Made by a program: the position numbers and the translations under genes | Assembly: GCA_037576195.1 (NCBI GenBank) | Contig: JAQZDE010000041.1 | Span: 62,001 to 126,000, forward strand | DNA from: Phytoseiulus persimilis | Lineage: Eukaryota; Arthropoda; Arachnida; Mesostigmata; Phytoseiidae | DNA length: 64,000 bases | Reading direction: 5' to 3' | Shown: positions 12,901-25,452 of the stretch, piece after piece | How positions within the stretch are numbered: position 1 is the first letter of the stretch | Layout of the letters: each line of letters begins with the position of its first letter | The notes under the pieces: model-generated | Told to the model about the DNA's origin: nothing | The model's input: the letters and a program-made list of their open reading frames with translations, nothing else | Databases searched by the model: none

Positions 12901-14142
12901 TACTGATTCAGTCCCAGCATAGGAACTAATGATTCGAAATTTACTCCGAGATGTGTGAAAAGAGATGGTGATTGGTGACAATACTGACCGAGTTTCCGAG
13001 ATCACCCTCTGTACTGTTCTCGTTTCTGCGAGTGTGGCCGTTGTTGTTAGAGAAACCACATCGTACACTCATCATTTTGTAAATACGTTACATAGGTCGA
13101 GAAGACATGTTAATATATATTGAACGTGAGCTCTATTGAGAAAAGCTCGCAATTTCGCAGAGATCTTAGAGCTCGGGGAGAAAGAGGGGACCGATGAAGT
13201 TTTCTCAGTTTGTGGAGGACTAGGATTCTCAATGTCATCGTGTGCGGTTCCTCGACTCCGTCAATCAATAAAATAAATCATCATTTGAACTCCAAGTTTG
13301 TGGACGTTATCTGAATTCTCGTATATAAGGAAGAAAACGTACTCTCTCGCATTGCAAAGTAAGTGTATGGCTTTATCTTGTTCAATAGTAGAAATTCATG
13401 AGATCTTCTCAACAGAGTTTCCATGATATAAGTATGGATAAGTCAACGTATGCATCTTTCTATCCAGCTATCATGTAATGTCGGCACGAGGGTATGGTTG
13501 AATATCTAAGAAAAGTTCCGTCATGGTTCGTCCCCATTCAAACCCGAGTCGGTATGACTGTCAATTCGATTTAGTTCAAAATATACTCGCACGGTCCTCA
13601 TATGATCTTGTCGATACAAACTATGATTTCCAATACAACAATGATGGTTGGTTACAATTCAACACGTTTCTCATCTTCGTCCGTCAACAAACTTCGAGTT
13701 TACAAAGAATCAGGCTTGTGAACACGTCGCTCCAAATGCCTATCGAGGGAACGCGTGGTTGCAACAGTATGTAGTGGACGAGAGGTAAATTCTCCGAAAA
13801 ATATAGGCCATGGTACTCTCCCTTTTAAACAGCTTCCAACATGCGTCAGCTCAGCTTTTGAGTTGTAAATACACACTTGGGAAAAACTGAGTTTTACAGC
13901 TTGGAATATCGGGCAAACACACAATCGTTCTGTAGATTGAACGACACGAAAAATGGCACTTAGCACGACGCTCTCCTCCTTCAATAAGAATACTTTTGAT
14001 TGGGTTTGAAAACATGCCGCTGTAGAACCGACACAAGGTCGAAGCACCTGGATCGCGACAGTCGTCGTCGCAAGCATGCGCTATCCAGGGATCATCTGAG
14101 TATCCTTGTGATGAGAGAATTTGGTCGAGGTCCATTTTTTTC
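12901..14142. other. Convergent intergenic region between Ask1 and ataxin-1
   Basis: This holds the probable 3' UTRs of both genes and is more AT-rich than the surroundings. It contains the Ask1 poly(A) signal. I saw no canonical AATAAA on the minus strand for ataxin-1 and no extra gene. Confidence 0.6.
13267..13272 (+). promoter_or_regulatory. Poly(A) signal AATAAA, probable end of Ask1 mRNA
   Basis: AATAAA followed by AATAAAT lies about 370 bases after the Ask1 stop and before the convergent ataxin-1 gene ends. Confidence 0.6.
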
Positions 14143-17100
14143 CTAGTTCTCCGCCAGCGAAACATTTGTCGGAGGATCTGGAGCCGACCACCGACGATTG
14201 CTCCGAACGGCAGAGGGGTATCTCCTGAGATCATTCACGGAGTCTTCCTCGGTCTGCGTACCGCGAGCCTGCAACGACCCGATGTTCAAACGAGACCGGA
14301 AGCCGGATGGATGAACCTGCTCGTCCCGATATCAGGTTCCCAAAGGCAGTCGAATCTTACTCACGTTGTTCAATGTGACGCACACGTCACCCAGCTGCAG
14401 TTTGTGACACTGCAGACCAAGCTTTTGGAGCGTTTTCGTCGGGTCGCACGAGCTCCATCCGCGGCTGAACACAAAGAACGGTCGATCCACGGGCGTTTCG
14501 ACGGAGACCTGTCGCAAGTGGGAAATTTTACTCGGAACCGTAGAGAATATGGCACACCGAGAAACGGGCAGTTGTCATCGGAGGCGTACTCGATATCGGA
14601 TGAAGAAGATAGCTGAGGTTGCCGAATTTTCGCACAATAAGGCATAACGGGATATTCTCGAAACACTCACGTCTTGTTTACTAGATGCCACTGAAAACGT
14701 GATGAGCACCGCATGCGCCTGGGAGGCCGCCTCCATGCGAACAATTTTCGCCGAGTCGAGTCGCACACCCGGTGTGGCTTCAGCGCTCTTGATCAAGTCC
14801 TCTGTCGTAACCTGCTCTACTGTGCGGAGGTTTCCGTCGCCGAGACGTATCACCTGAGAAGAACGGGGTTCCCTGTATTTTCGTTGGGCAGAGTTTCCGA
14901 CAGTTACAAAACCTGTTGCTCAAATCCGTTAGGGCACACAGGGTGGGTTCGCGGGGCTCAGGATCACGTTGCAGTTGCTGCTCTCACGTTGCTAGGACAT
15001 TCGAGTTTACGTAAAACTTCGATTCGAGTGAACGCCTCGGCGTCCCGAGGACTGATCGGATGAACGATTGGTTCCATCCAAGAGATTCTTCGAAACCGAG
15101 CAAAACCGCAACGGCACAGGAATCCCGTTCAGAGCAGTTTCCAACGGGCACATGAAAAACATCGCCAAACCGACACAGAGCAGTTCTCCGCATGGTTCGG
15201 AATAGATTTCCAGCGATCGGAGTCGAGCTTGTGAGTGTTCTGAGTTGGAGCAGAACGATTCGATGAAAAGCCCCCGCGGATCATATTGATCGAGTCGCGG
15301 TCGAATTCGAGTTGGTGGAAAAGATTCATTGTTGGTAGGTTGATGCTTTTCAAAACCTCTCCCCGCTTCGGAATGATCTAGGAGCATCGGAAACTCTATA
15401 CCACGATTGGCTCTCTATGTGGGATGCACTTACCGATCCTTTCTTGAAGTGAGCTAAGCCAGGAGCTGACTGAGTCGGCGATTCGCCTTTCGAGAGCATA
15501 GAGCTCCCACAAATACTGGAACGGAAGATAGAAATTTTCAATCGAGGAGTCTGGTTCGAAACTCCTCCCAACCAGCGGCTGATGTTCTCACGCATATCAT
15601 AGGAACGACTCAACTGGGACGGGTAAATTTCCATGAGACCATAAGTCAGACCCTCCACTACGTTTGGCTGCGATCAGACCAACTGCGTCCCCAAAGTTCG
15701 CCCGATGGATTATTCCCGAATCGGACCAAGGTCTTCATCGATTCGAGTCGTTTTTTTTTCTGAGGATTCAAGCCTGGTTTCCTTCCGCCAATGGAGGCGG
15801 ATCGACCGGTTCACCGAAGTTGGGACAGTCCGAAATTCGAGCTGGCAACCAACCACCCACGCCTCGCATACCGTCTTCGGGAAATTTCGCTGATTCAGAA
15901 GACGTAAGATGATTCGCTCTTCGAAATCGCGTCGCAACATTATACGCATCTCACGATTACAAAAGAATCACGCAACTTCCGATCCGCGACTACCTCGCTT
16001 TCGCATTGACCGCAGTTGCCAGGGATAATTTCCAACTGTTCCATGCCACCCTTGAGGAAATTGATCCTCGTTACCCAGCCATTGCTTCAGGCATGATCTG
16101 ATCAATCACTACGGGCGGCAACTCCAGCTGACTCGAGTCTGAAGCAATCTCCGTGAGGTCAAGTAAATTAGGGAGCTTCGGGAAAACAATCTTGAATAGA
16201 GACTCCGGACTTTCCCGGAACATCATGATTATCTGACTGTTCAACTGCTCCAAACCTCGATGAGAAAGCCGCAAGGAGAGGAAGCAATGTCTGATAGTCA
16301 ACCAATCGCGGCGCCCACGAATCTGAGAAGCTGCGTCGATCGTGAAAAGCCTTCTTGAACTGAGTCCTGACGAACGGCCGGCAATCGACGTTCCGTCAAT
16401 CAGACCGGCCGAGCTTCGCTTCTTACTTCCGCTCCGTTTAAATAACACCACGCTGCTTATTTCTGCATGGAACACGAGATCCCACAGCCTCAGACTCGAA
16501 GGCTGCTCCGGAATCAACGCTCAAGTCCGTCCCGATTCGGTCTCACAGGACGACCCGATGCTCGGAAGCGCGCAGGAGCCGGAGTTTGGGGCTAGGCTCA
16601 CCTATCAGATCCTGACGAAGCCTGACTGAGCTTGTGATGGGTCCGGTGAGCGGCCGCGAAGGAATCCGATCCCGGACTCGATAACGTCGAAGGAGTCGCA
16701 GGCAGCCCCGAGCTCGCGCTGGCGGAAAGGTAATCCATTCTGGCGAACTGCAATTGAGCATGAAACAATGGAATCCTCTGGGTCGAGTGAACATAGCGAA
16801 GTATCGTCTTGACCTGAACTCACCTTCGGCGACGGCGTATCATCGTGCTGAAGAACGACGGGCTGGAAAGCTCCCCCCGAGTCCTCTTTCTTTATTTTCA
16901 GGGGAGACGCGGATGGAGGCGAAGGAGAAGTCGGCTGGGTGAAGAATCTGAATGGGAAGCGCTCGTTTTGAGATATCTCAGTACTCGGTCTCGGCTCGGC
17001 GAGTTCGTTCCCTCAGTCATGGATCTCCAGCTCACCTTGATGCAAAGAACGGGCTGAGTAGGGGAGACTGCGCCGGATTGAACCCCTGTTGCAGCTGCTG

Positions 17101-18428
17101 CAGGTTGTACTGCCTCTGCAGCTGTAGGGCTGCAATGTCGATTCCGGCGGGAAAGAACGCTGCAGGACTCCCCATGGCCATTCCGACTCCCAAACCTCCG
17201 AGCAGACCTTGTTGCGCCAGATGGCTTCCGAACAAAGCCGCCTGGGACGCGTTCATCGCTGCTGCAAAGGGAAAACGATCTGCGGTGAGATGAGTTATTC
17301 CGCGATAAACATGAGTCTCGAGCATGGCTCGACGGCAGTCATCGAGGATCAATCTCGCGCTCACAAGCCACGCGATCATGACACAAGTCCTCGGATAGCA
17401 AGTTGCCGAACCTGAGAAGAAACTCTGCGCAGAGGGGACGTCACTCATTCGATTGCACAGCGGAGCTTTGCAGAATCACCGCTCACGTCGACAATCGGAA
17501 GCGTGATGTGAATCCGAATCCAAACTTAGCTGCGCTGGCTCGCTCGCAGGGGTTCACTCAGATGCTGTGCTCTCTCCCAACAGGACTTCTCCCCTCGTGA
17601 CGTCGATGACCACCTCCCTTCCCGTGAACACATCTGACCTTCTTCGGAGTAGCATCTCGGAAAATCTTTAAAAACTTCAGGCGCCCGAGTGGAAAGAACC
17701 AGAGGGCAGCTGAACTTCACCGTCAGGCTCCCGTGCCGCCAGCTCGACGCACGCTTGACACGTCTCGGTTGCAAACTCGGCATCACGCGCTCCGAAATCC
17801 ATCGTTCATCGCCGGAATCAACATTCTGTTGAACCTCCCTGCGGGAGCGCCGAGCGACCTCCTGGATCGGTGCTTCCGGAACGGACGCCGACGGGCGGAG
17901 TCGGAAATGAATTCAATGAGGAAGCCACAACATCGGATCCTTGACGTCACTCCGATTGGGAGCCGCGACAGTTTTAGCCGCAGTCCCGGGGTCCTCCCCC
18001 ACTGCCCCGAGGCCCAGGTGGGCTTCACCTGATTCGGGAACGTTCGGGAGAGGCCATGATCCCGCTAATGGTTCAGGGCAAGGGAGCTTGAACCAGCACA
18101 GTTCTGTGCATTCTCTCTTCATACCGTTCAAGCAGTTCTGCAACCACGGCGAAGAACTTCGCTTCCGCGTGTTTCCTCCAACGAAATAGGACAAACCCCT
18201 CCGAGACCTGAACGGGAAGAACGAATTCGAGCCTACAGAGCCGCCCCGCCGGATCACTTAGCTTCCAGGGAGATCACCAAGCAACGACGACAAAGCTTTG
18301 CACTCACCGAACGCTTCCTGTTGCTGTTGATGCGAAATTTGATGGGAATTCGCGGACGTGGGTGAAGGAGGACTCAACTGTTGAGGTGAGCCTTCCAACG
18401 AAAGACCAACAGCTGACACCGACGCCAT
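14143..18428 (-). CDS. Atx-1: Ataxin-1 homologue with AXH domain and C-terminal RRWSAP motif
   Basis: Probable nuclear RNA- and transcription-cofactor-binding protein; the AXH domain mediates dimerisation and binding to partners such as Capicua (family knowledge). Exons on the minus strand: 18428-18308 (ATG in MASVSAVGL), 17261-17036 (Q-rich, LQRQYNLQQLQQGF), 16947-16824 (SP-rich, ending HDDTPSPK), 15469-15434 (APGLAHFKKGS, upstream boundary uncertain), 14853-14671 (VIRLGDGNLRTVEQV), 14508-14365 (PFFVFSRGWSSCDP to GDVCVTLNN), 14268-14143 (TAG). The AXH domain is spread over the three exons from FKKGS to VTLNN and all joins there are phase 0. The final 41-residue exon contains SNRRWSAPDP, like the 14-3-3/UHM-ligand motif at the human C-terminus. 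There is no long polyQ tract, only short Q runs. One exon may be missing between 16824 and 15469. Lies tail to tail with Ask1. Confidence 0.9.
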
Positions 18429-21400
18429 ACGGGGCTGGAAAAGAAGAGAAGGATGAGGGATTATAAGGAGTGGGGTAGCTCTCATATGCAACTGGCTTTT
18501 TATATTTCTGTTCCCTTAGGGTTCCCTCCTCCCGCCCTGAGACTGGTAAGTCCCTCCGAGGAATAGATCCCGCATCCTACGTCGTGGTCTGGCCATTCCC
18601 CAATCGGCATGGGTCGTCATTGTCCACAAATCGTCTACTCGCTACGAGTTTTCGGCGATGGCTCGCGATCGATTGGATGCCATAGAAACATTCTTATCCG
18701 ACACGACCGATCAAAATATCACGCAGTTCAAAATACCATACAAAGATTCGACGGCTCGACCTTCGCCTTTCCTCTAACTGCTTCCCTGTAATGCCATTCC
18801 GAGGAGGAGACGCCGACGGTTGAGAAAGAACACACACCATCATGAACCATCGAATCTTGATCGATGGTGAATTTGTGCTCCCGAAATACTCTTAAGGTGA
18901 TCCGGAACTTGAGAAAACTCTCAACCGGCATCAGATAGCTCTTGTTAGGGCCCACACCGGGGACATCTCGCGGACGATCTTCGCCACATGATGTGCAGAG
19001 ATTCTCCGGAGGTGTTGAACCGCTTCTTAGGCCCGAGAAAATATTACGCTCCCGGTCTCTGCTGGAACACAAATGCTAATGCTATTCTCGATGGCTGGGA
19101 TATCGGATTTTGAGGGATGCTCGACTCACAAAATGAATCTGCCAACGAAGGTGGCCCTCTGCTCACTTCCTCCCCAATCACGCGACAAAAATTTCGTCAT
19201 GCATAGATGAGAAAACGAGGAGCCAACACAGTCAGCTGTTCGATTGGCGTCAAAGGCCTCTGTTCGAATGTCCTCAATCACAACAAGAGGAAGGCAAGTT
19301 CAGCAGTGAACTAGCAAGAAACCGCCACGAGCCTCGAGCAACCGAGCGAAGCCGCCTGACGGGAACGATAGGAACGCGTCGCTCAGAGAAGCCTACGGAT
19401 TATTGAGACGGCTCGAAAACATTACCACATCAATTGGTTCACACCAAAACCGAGTAGTATAGGTCGCACTGCTGAGAAAGCGGCGAGAATAAGCGGGAGA
19501 ATAAACTCGTCTCGCTAACAGGCGGATTGAGTGCTTACGCGACTACGATGCGAGTTCATCCGATAGAAGCAGGTCGGATAAGACAACACTAGTGCGGGAC
19601 CCGCGACAGCTGACTCTTCCTGTGACGCTTCGTGGCGATCAGCAGAATGTAATCGTAGATACCGAACTTGGGCTAATTGGCGCAATCTCATCCCCATGTA
19701 TCACCCATCGCTTCGAGTATCAACGTCAATGAAAGCACCTGATTGTTCGACGCACGCGCACGTGAATCGAGCTCATAATACTCAGCCATTGAGACACGAA
19801 GCGTAGCCTCAACGACGAGCGTAGAGTGTCCTTGTCTCTTTGGATAACCGTCGCTACTTTGCTGTTTCAGAGAGTGTCGGCGTTGATCTTTCAGGGGAAG
19901 AGATCCCGCGAGACTCCCGAGATGCTTTTGCTGTATTCCCTCAGCATATACACCGAGGGGCTCGAGGGACATGTCGGAATTTTCCTTCCCTGGCAATCCA
20001 GGCAACCGTTTGGTTGATTGCGTTCAATCTGTCCTCGGAAGAACCCATGAGCTCTGGTGATTTCCAGAAATGTCAATGCCGATGCAGTATATCCTCTCCG
20101 GGCCGAGATGTCTCTTATCGGGTACAATCGTATGCAGTAAGTCTTACGGACCTGCAATCCGACACTTGAACACGGAAACGGACCTTTTTCTTTGTCGCGC
20201 GCGTTCATGCCCAAATTACGACAGGTAGGTTTCTCCGGTGCCATTGGTGAGGTTCGGTTTGGCTCCATTGACCTCAAGTATCACCAGGGCCGGAGGCCAC
20301 TTGGTACATTCAAAAATGGAGACTTGGAGGGAATCACGCTAGCGCACACGCGTCCTCGGAGGCCCGATTCGGCGAGATCAACGCTCGAGAGGCGCGTGAA
20401 ACGCGCTCGGATTAACGGTCCTCAGGCCGGCGCCGGTAGAATGGCTGGAGATTCATACGAACGAGGAACCGAATTCCATGCTTGACCGTTGATCGCTCCA
20501 ACGGCTCGCAGCGGTGGAAGCGACCATTCACTCTCATGCAGGAGCAACTCTGGCACTTACGCCGTCATTCAACGATTGACTGCAGCGGACGAGGATCGCG
20601 ACAAAGCTCTCCCATACAAATCCCGAATTCCCGGACTTCTCATTGAGCAGCGGAGTTCTCCTCCAAAAATCACGAGTAGCGTTCGTAATCTCTTGCGAGA
20701 TTTTTCGGGGTATTTCGGAAATGATGACTGACTTCGCGCAAAACACATAATTCCGATAGGCTAAGAGACTCTATCAGGCCTCTATCTCGGCGATGCCAGG
20801 GTATGTCGGCTAAACTCCGAGATTCGATCAGGGACGTTCGTTCGCCTTTCGCCAGAACGATTCCAGTCCAAGTCCATCGATATTTACAATCAGTACAATG
20901 ATTCGGAAACTCGGCTATGCGATTTCGAACGTAAACGACACGGTTCGCGTTCGAGGGGATCGCCATTTAGAATATCACAGACATACACTATCCATTATGG
21001 TAATACGAGGCTTATCAAGAGCGATTCCCTGGAAGAGTTTGGCTTTTGTGAATTTCTGAGCCTCGTGCGAGTGTCAGGTTCAAGGCCCAAGAATTTCTAC
21101 GAGGACACGCTCCAGCTCCGAAACGCGGGTTCCCACTGGTCCCAACTGATTTCCACTTGTTGCTAGAGGACACGACTACCCTAAAACCAGAATTGGCCTC
21201 CCCTGTGAAACTACGCCGATGACAGAAAAAAATTCAGCTACAACTGACGCGCAACCTGTCATTTCAGAACACTGCTTTTCGTTCGCCGCTCAAACCCCGT
21301 GAGCACCACGCATAAGTGACAAAATGAACTAACCTGCTCCCTTGTGGAGTCGTCCACCTTTGTGCTACACAAGAAGAAGGCCCGACATTAACGGCAGTGA

Positions 21401-24400
21401 GGCCACACAGTACCCCTCAAGCGTTCTGCACTCTCTTCGCTCTCGCCACAGGGGCAACGCTGGCTTCGTGGAACCTGTTTCAGGAGCAGCTCACGGAGCG
21501 GCGTTGAACAGAAATTCTGCCTCGCGAATACCGGCTCCACGACCACTAAGAAGAAAGGTAACAGGTTGCAGTTCCCCCCTATCACTTGAGCAAATTGGAA
21601 ATAGGACGTTGTCGCGGCTCCGAGCGCAGCACTCACACCCTGTTATTTGAGACAAACGAATGCTGCTTCAATCAGACATGAGCAACAGCAGCGGCACCAC
21701 CACCACAACAACGACGTTCAACATCAATCAGCGGCGGCTCTCACCGATCAGCTCTCCACCGCCGCCACCACCGCCAACAGCAGACGAGCCGATACGAGGC
21801 GCTGAGGATGATGATCCCTGCTGGCCTGCGAGTGGGGCGGGGGGGGAACTCTCATGCTCGGTGCGACATAAGACATCATAGATTGGTAAACTGTCATCAG
21901 ACGACGCTCATCAACCGAGCACGTGATAATTGAAGGCTCACGTCAGTCTTCTACGTACTTTCTACGTACCGTCAGAGGAAGAACACGAGAATGAGCAGGT
22001 CTTTTCTCCTTCCTCGTCAAAATGCTACCACATTGAGCAGGGGTGAGCAACCGGGGTTTTGGGGAGCTACCAGTAGCTCCTGCCACTCTCTTCAGTAGCT
22101 CCCAACAATCATCCAGGGTTATTCTTCCAAGTAGGCATTGTTTGCGACTCTCCTTGATGAGAGGGGATGAGCGGGACCGAACGGAACTGTGGTTTGCGAA
22201 TTGCTTCATATTTTAATGTAGGCTTACATTCTACCGGCGAGGGTTCGCTTGTTGTGCCGGAAGCTAGCCGCAACGAAACTGAAACCACCCAGAGTTGTGC
22301 TTTGCGGCACTGTCGACTAGTTTTTATCACTCGCTTCGCCGTCAGCGGCTTGCTTCCAATTTACTGGTCGTTGATCAGATCGACGTGGAACGTCAGCCTA
22401 CGAAACCACTAGTTCAGCAGCTGAACTTGACACCATTTTTTTCCCGAAAACCCGATAACGGCAACGCCCAGTAAACAGTCGCGTACCTATGAGCTCGTCG
22501 ATGGGAAACTATGAAGGTGGCCCCCCAAAACTGGCCACAACTCTGATATTCCGCGAACAAAGATCCCGGTTACGCAGGTACCTATGGGTTGTAGCCAGGA
22601 TTTGCCCTGTGGAGGGGCTGAAATGATTTTCCCGTCCGCCTACCTCCCACGCGTTCTGTGAAATCCTGAAGAAATCTTTCCTTCATCTCCTGCTGAATCA
22701 TTCATAGGAAATCTATGAAATGTGTCATTTTATGGAGTCCGATGAGAACGGTGAGATCGCCAACAGTATGCTCTCATCGATCCCAGAATAACCCACACGG
22801 ATCCCCAGAAGTATGTTCGGATCGACCCCGAGTTCACTTCTCGATGTTCGGAACGCAGTGGCGAGTCCAAGCTCCGGGGTTCGGTGGGTGGACTTCGTTC
22901 CGTCTTTCTTGCCCCGTCGCGGCCTCCTTGCCGGAGGATAGCCCCTCCCTGGCAGCAATGCCGTCCGTATCGCTGGTCTCTCGAATCACCTCCTCAGACC
23001 CGGAAAAGTTTGGTCAGATTGACGCCGGAATCACTCCCATAGACCCAGCAAGCTTCGGTCAGATCGACTCCGGAATCACCTCCTCAGACTCTGAAAAGAG
23101 TGACATGAAAACCGAAGACTAAGAATCGCTCAAACGATCAAGCGTCTGTGATGCGCCCTCCGAGCCTTTTGAGAACTTCATTCCATTCAAGTTGTATTCG
23201 GCTCCCTTCGGCGGAAGCCAGTTGTGGTGGAATGGAGAAAATAATGGCTCCAGACCACTCACCCACCACCTCCGCCGCGGCAACGAACGCATGCTCGTCA
23301 GTGACTCGTTACGAGCGAGAGTCATCGTGCACTCGATCGCGACGGCCAACGCGTCGGCGGAAGGGACTCCCGATTCTCGACCAAAAGCGAACCGATGCAC
23401 TGGAATAAGCGTGCGAACGATCGGCCTGATACCCCATCTGATGCCTTCCTTTGTTAGAGTCTGCGACTACCAGAAGAATTTCCAGAACTAGGGGGAGGGG
23501 GGATGCGCTGTTCAATTGTTCATTGCGTCTGAAAAGTCATTCAGTTGTCTTGACGCAGCGTCGAATTGTATTCAGCCGATTCGATTGTCTCTGCGCGGCC
23601 ATCGTCAGAGGGGATAAGGATGAGGCTGCGACAGAACGCTGTATTGGGGAAGTCCTCCAACAATACAAAACTTTCCACGATGACCATTCATATCAGTCTG
23701 AGGTGAACAGGAGAGTATCGGCGAACAGGAACGACACCTGATTCAGTTAGCTAACCTGGAATGCAACTTTCCCTGAAACCTGATTTCGTGACTTCGATTC
23801 GCCTCCCCCGCCCAAAAACCAGTCCGTCCTCTCAGAGATCGGCAGGACTGCTCGACCAATGCGGCACTCGACGACTAAACAAGACTCTCGAATTGTACTG
23901 CAAGATCATCCGCTCAATTGAATGACGGCAACAAGAGTGCTCAGAGTCGCACTCCCAAGGCCCTGACTGCACGCAAAGTGCAACGACATGTGCTCGGAGC
24001 AAAGGTTTTAAGAAGAACGGAATGACCAAGTTCATTCTTTCAACTTATCAGTTCTAACTGCCATGTCCAGTGACTATGATCATGAACGGTCTGGTCCATG
24101 ACCGACTCTCTGTATCTTCCGAACACTCGCAAGATGTCGCTCTTAGGTCGATCGAAAGCGAACACCGAGCAACAACCTTCAACGGCGAAATCCCGCCCTG
24201 GAAAAATCGCTCTCCGACTCATCCTGGTCGGATCGCCTCTCTGAAGCCTCTCCTACTACGCCTCTGAACCTACGAACAGCAACAAGTTGCCGTCAGGGAA
24301 CGTCTTCTCCACAGAATACTTTGCAAAACGTAGACGGAATGTCTCTGTCGGTTCGAAATCGGAGAAATTTCTATTCGGTCCAGCCCGCGCAGATTGCAGC

Positions 24401-25452
24401 CCTCAACCACCGAGCCCACAATCGCTCCGCCAGAAGCGTAACAATGCAGGGCAGCCGCATCGTCCAAGCGATCCTTGTAACTGGAACCCAGCGAGAGTCA
24501 TGGCATCCAGGGAATGAGGAGATGAAATACTCTTGCAAGCTTCGTTGTGCGCTACGATCATCTTGACCGTGACACATAGCCCTTCAGACACGCACGGGCT
24601 TGACCGTATCCTGGCTAATCTCGGATTCGATCGATCTACGCGATCTACTTATTCGCGGGCAAGGTTCGCCGCGCGTTCACCAAGCGCTCCCGAATCTTCC
24701 GCGCCAAATTTGAACTCACGGCTTCGGTCCTTGAAATGCTTGGGGGCACCGAATTCAGATACCAATATTCTTCGAAATTCATCACTATGCTCATGTCAAT
24801 CCGCATCCGATTAGCAGAAGCAATCGGATGTCGGGAATCTCCGGTATGAACTTCTGTTGTGACGTACATTTCGGTGTGAAGTCTGGCGGATTGATATCCC
24901 GACTGCTGCTAGATGTGTCTGCTGCAGAGCTCTTATCCAGGCAAGTACCGGTCGACTTTGTTGAAGTCTCAGCTCGAGACGTTGCCTTGCGTTACTGTGG
25001 TTTCGAGCGACGGACCCTTCTCTTCGTCTTAAGGCAAGTGGGCGAACGCCAAATCTTCTTCAATCGGTTCCCGCTGACTTTCCTCAATCGCCATTGCAGT
25101 CTTGGCTTGAACTAGAAATCCGCTCATGTTTCTTCTGGTGGTCGTCGTTTGATCCACGAACCGCTTCCCTTAACGTTGTAAGCTTTGACAAACCAACTCA
25201 GCCAGCGTCGGTCAGGTAACTAGGTCGAATCTGGAAGCTGCTTTACGGAATTCGAAGCGGGAAGGGTGCCCTGTGCGAAGCAGGACTCGAAAGCTGCTTC
25301 AGCGATGCTCCGACCGGTTGCCGGTTATAGATTTTCTCGAGTTCGCCCATCCTCTGCTCTGTGGTCGCTGGGACAAGCTGAGCTCTGCGGCCTTCTCGGA
25401 TGTTTTCCTTTCAGAAGCTTCGAAGTAATTCAAAATTCGTATTCCAGGAGGA
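18429..25452. other. 7 kb gap between ataxin-1 and Ars2; no recognised gene
   Basis: The two flanking genes diverge from this interval, so it should hold both promoters and any 5' UTR exons. An acceptor-like attccag ends at 25448, just before the Ars2 ATG, so Ars2 probably has a 5' UTR intron. Around 21.7 kb there is a CAC/CCG-rich stretch that translates as Thr/Pro-rich or His/Gln-rich sequence. I could not support it as an exon. A copy of the 45-bp repeat lies near 23 kb. Confidence 0.5.
22786..23104 (+). repeat. 45-bp tandem repeat, copy A of a dispersed family
   Basis: Units of 45 bases lie at 22786-22830, 22983-23027 and 23028-23072, with a partial unit to 23104. Each has the core GTTTGGTCAGAT or GTATGTTCGGAT and begins GAATCACC or GAATAACC. 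The same unit in opposite orientation lies at 36.4 kb, and a degenerate copy at 51.9 kb. A short hairpin (CCTCC-5 nt-GGAGG, 22923-22937) sits before the paired units. Confidence 0.8.

Noticed and set aside
19688-20290. Minus-strand frames with coding-like text, including VNGAKPNLTNGTGETYLS before a stop
   Set aside because: Could be an exon end or a repeat fragment, but no acceptor, neighbour exon or family could be found.
21660-21881. Thr/Pro-rich frame from an ATG on the plus strand
   Set aside because: The CAC/CCG-rich DNA is open in more than one frame (Thr-rich, His/Gln-rich); low complexity alone does not support an exon.
21990-22460. Possible transposase remnant in the sequence before copy A of the 45-bp repeat
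   Set aside because: Translated in all plus frames it is broken by stops and shows no catalytic motif I could name; not enough to call a transposon.
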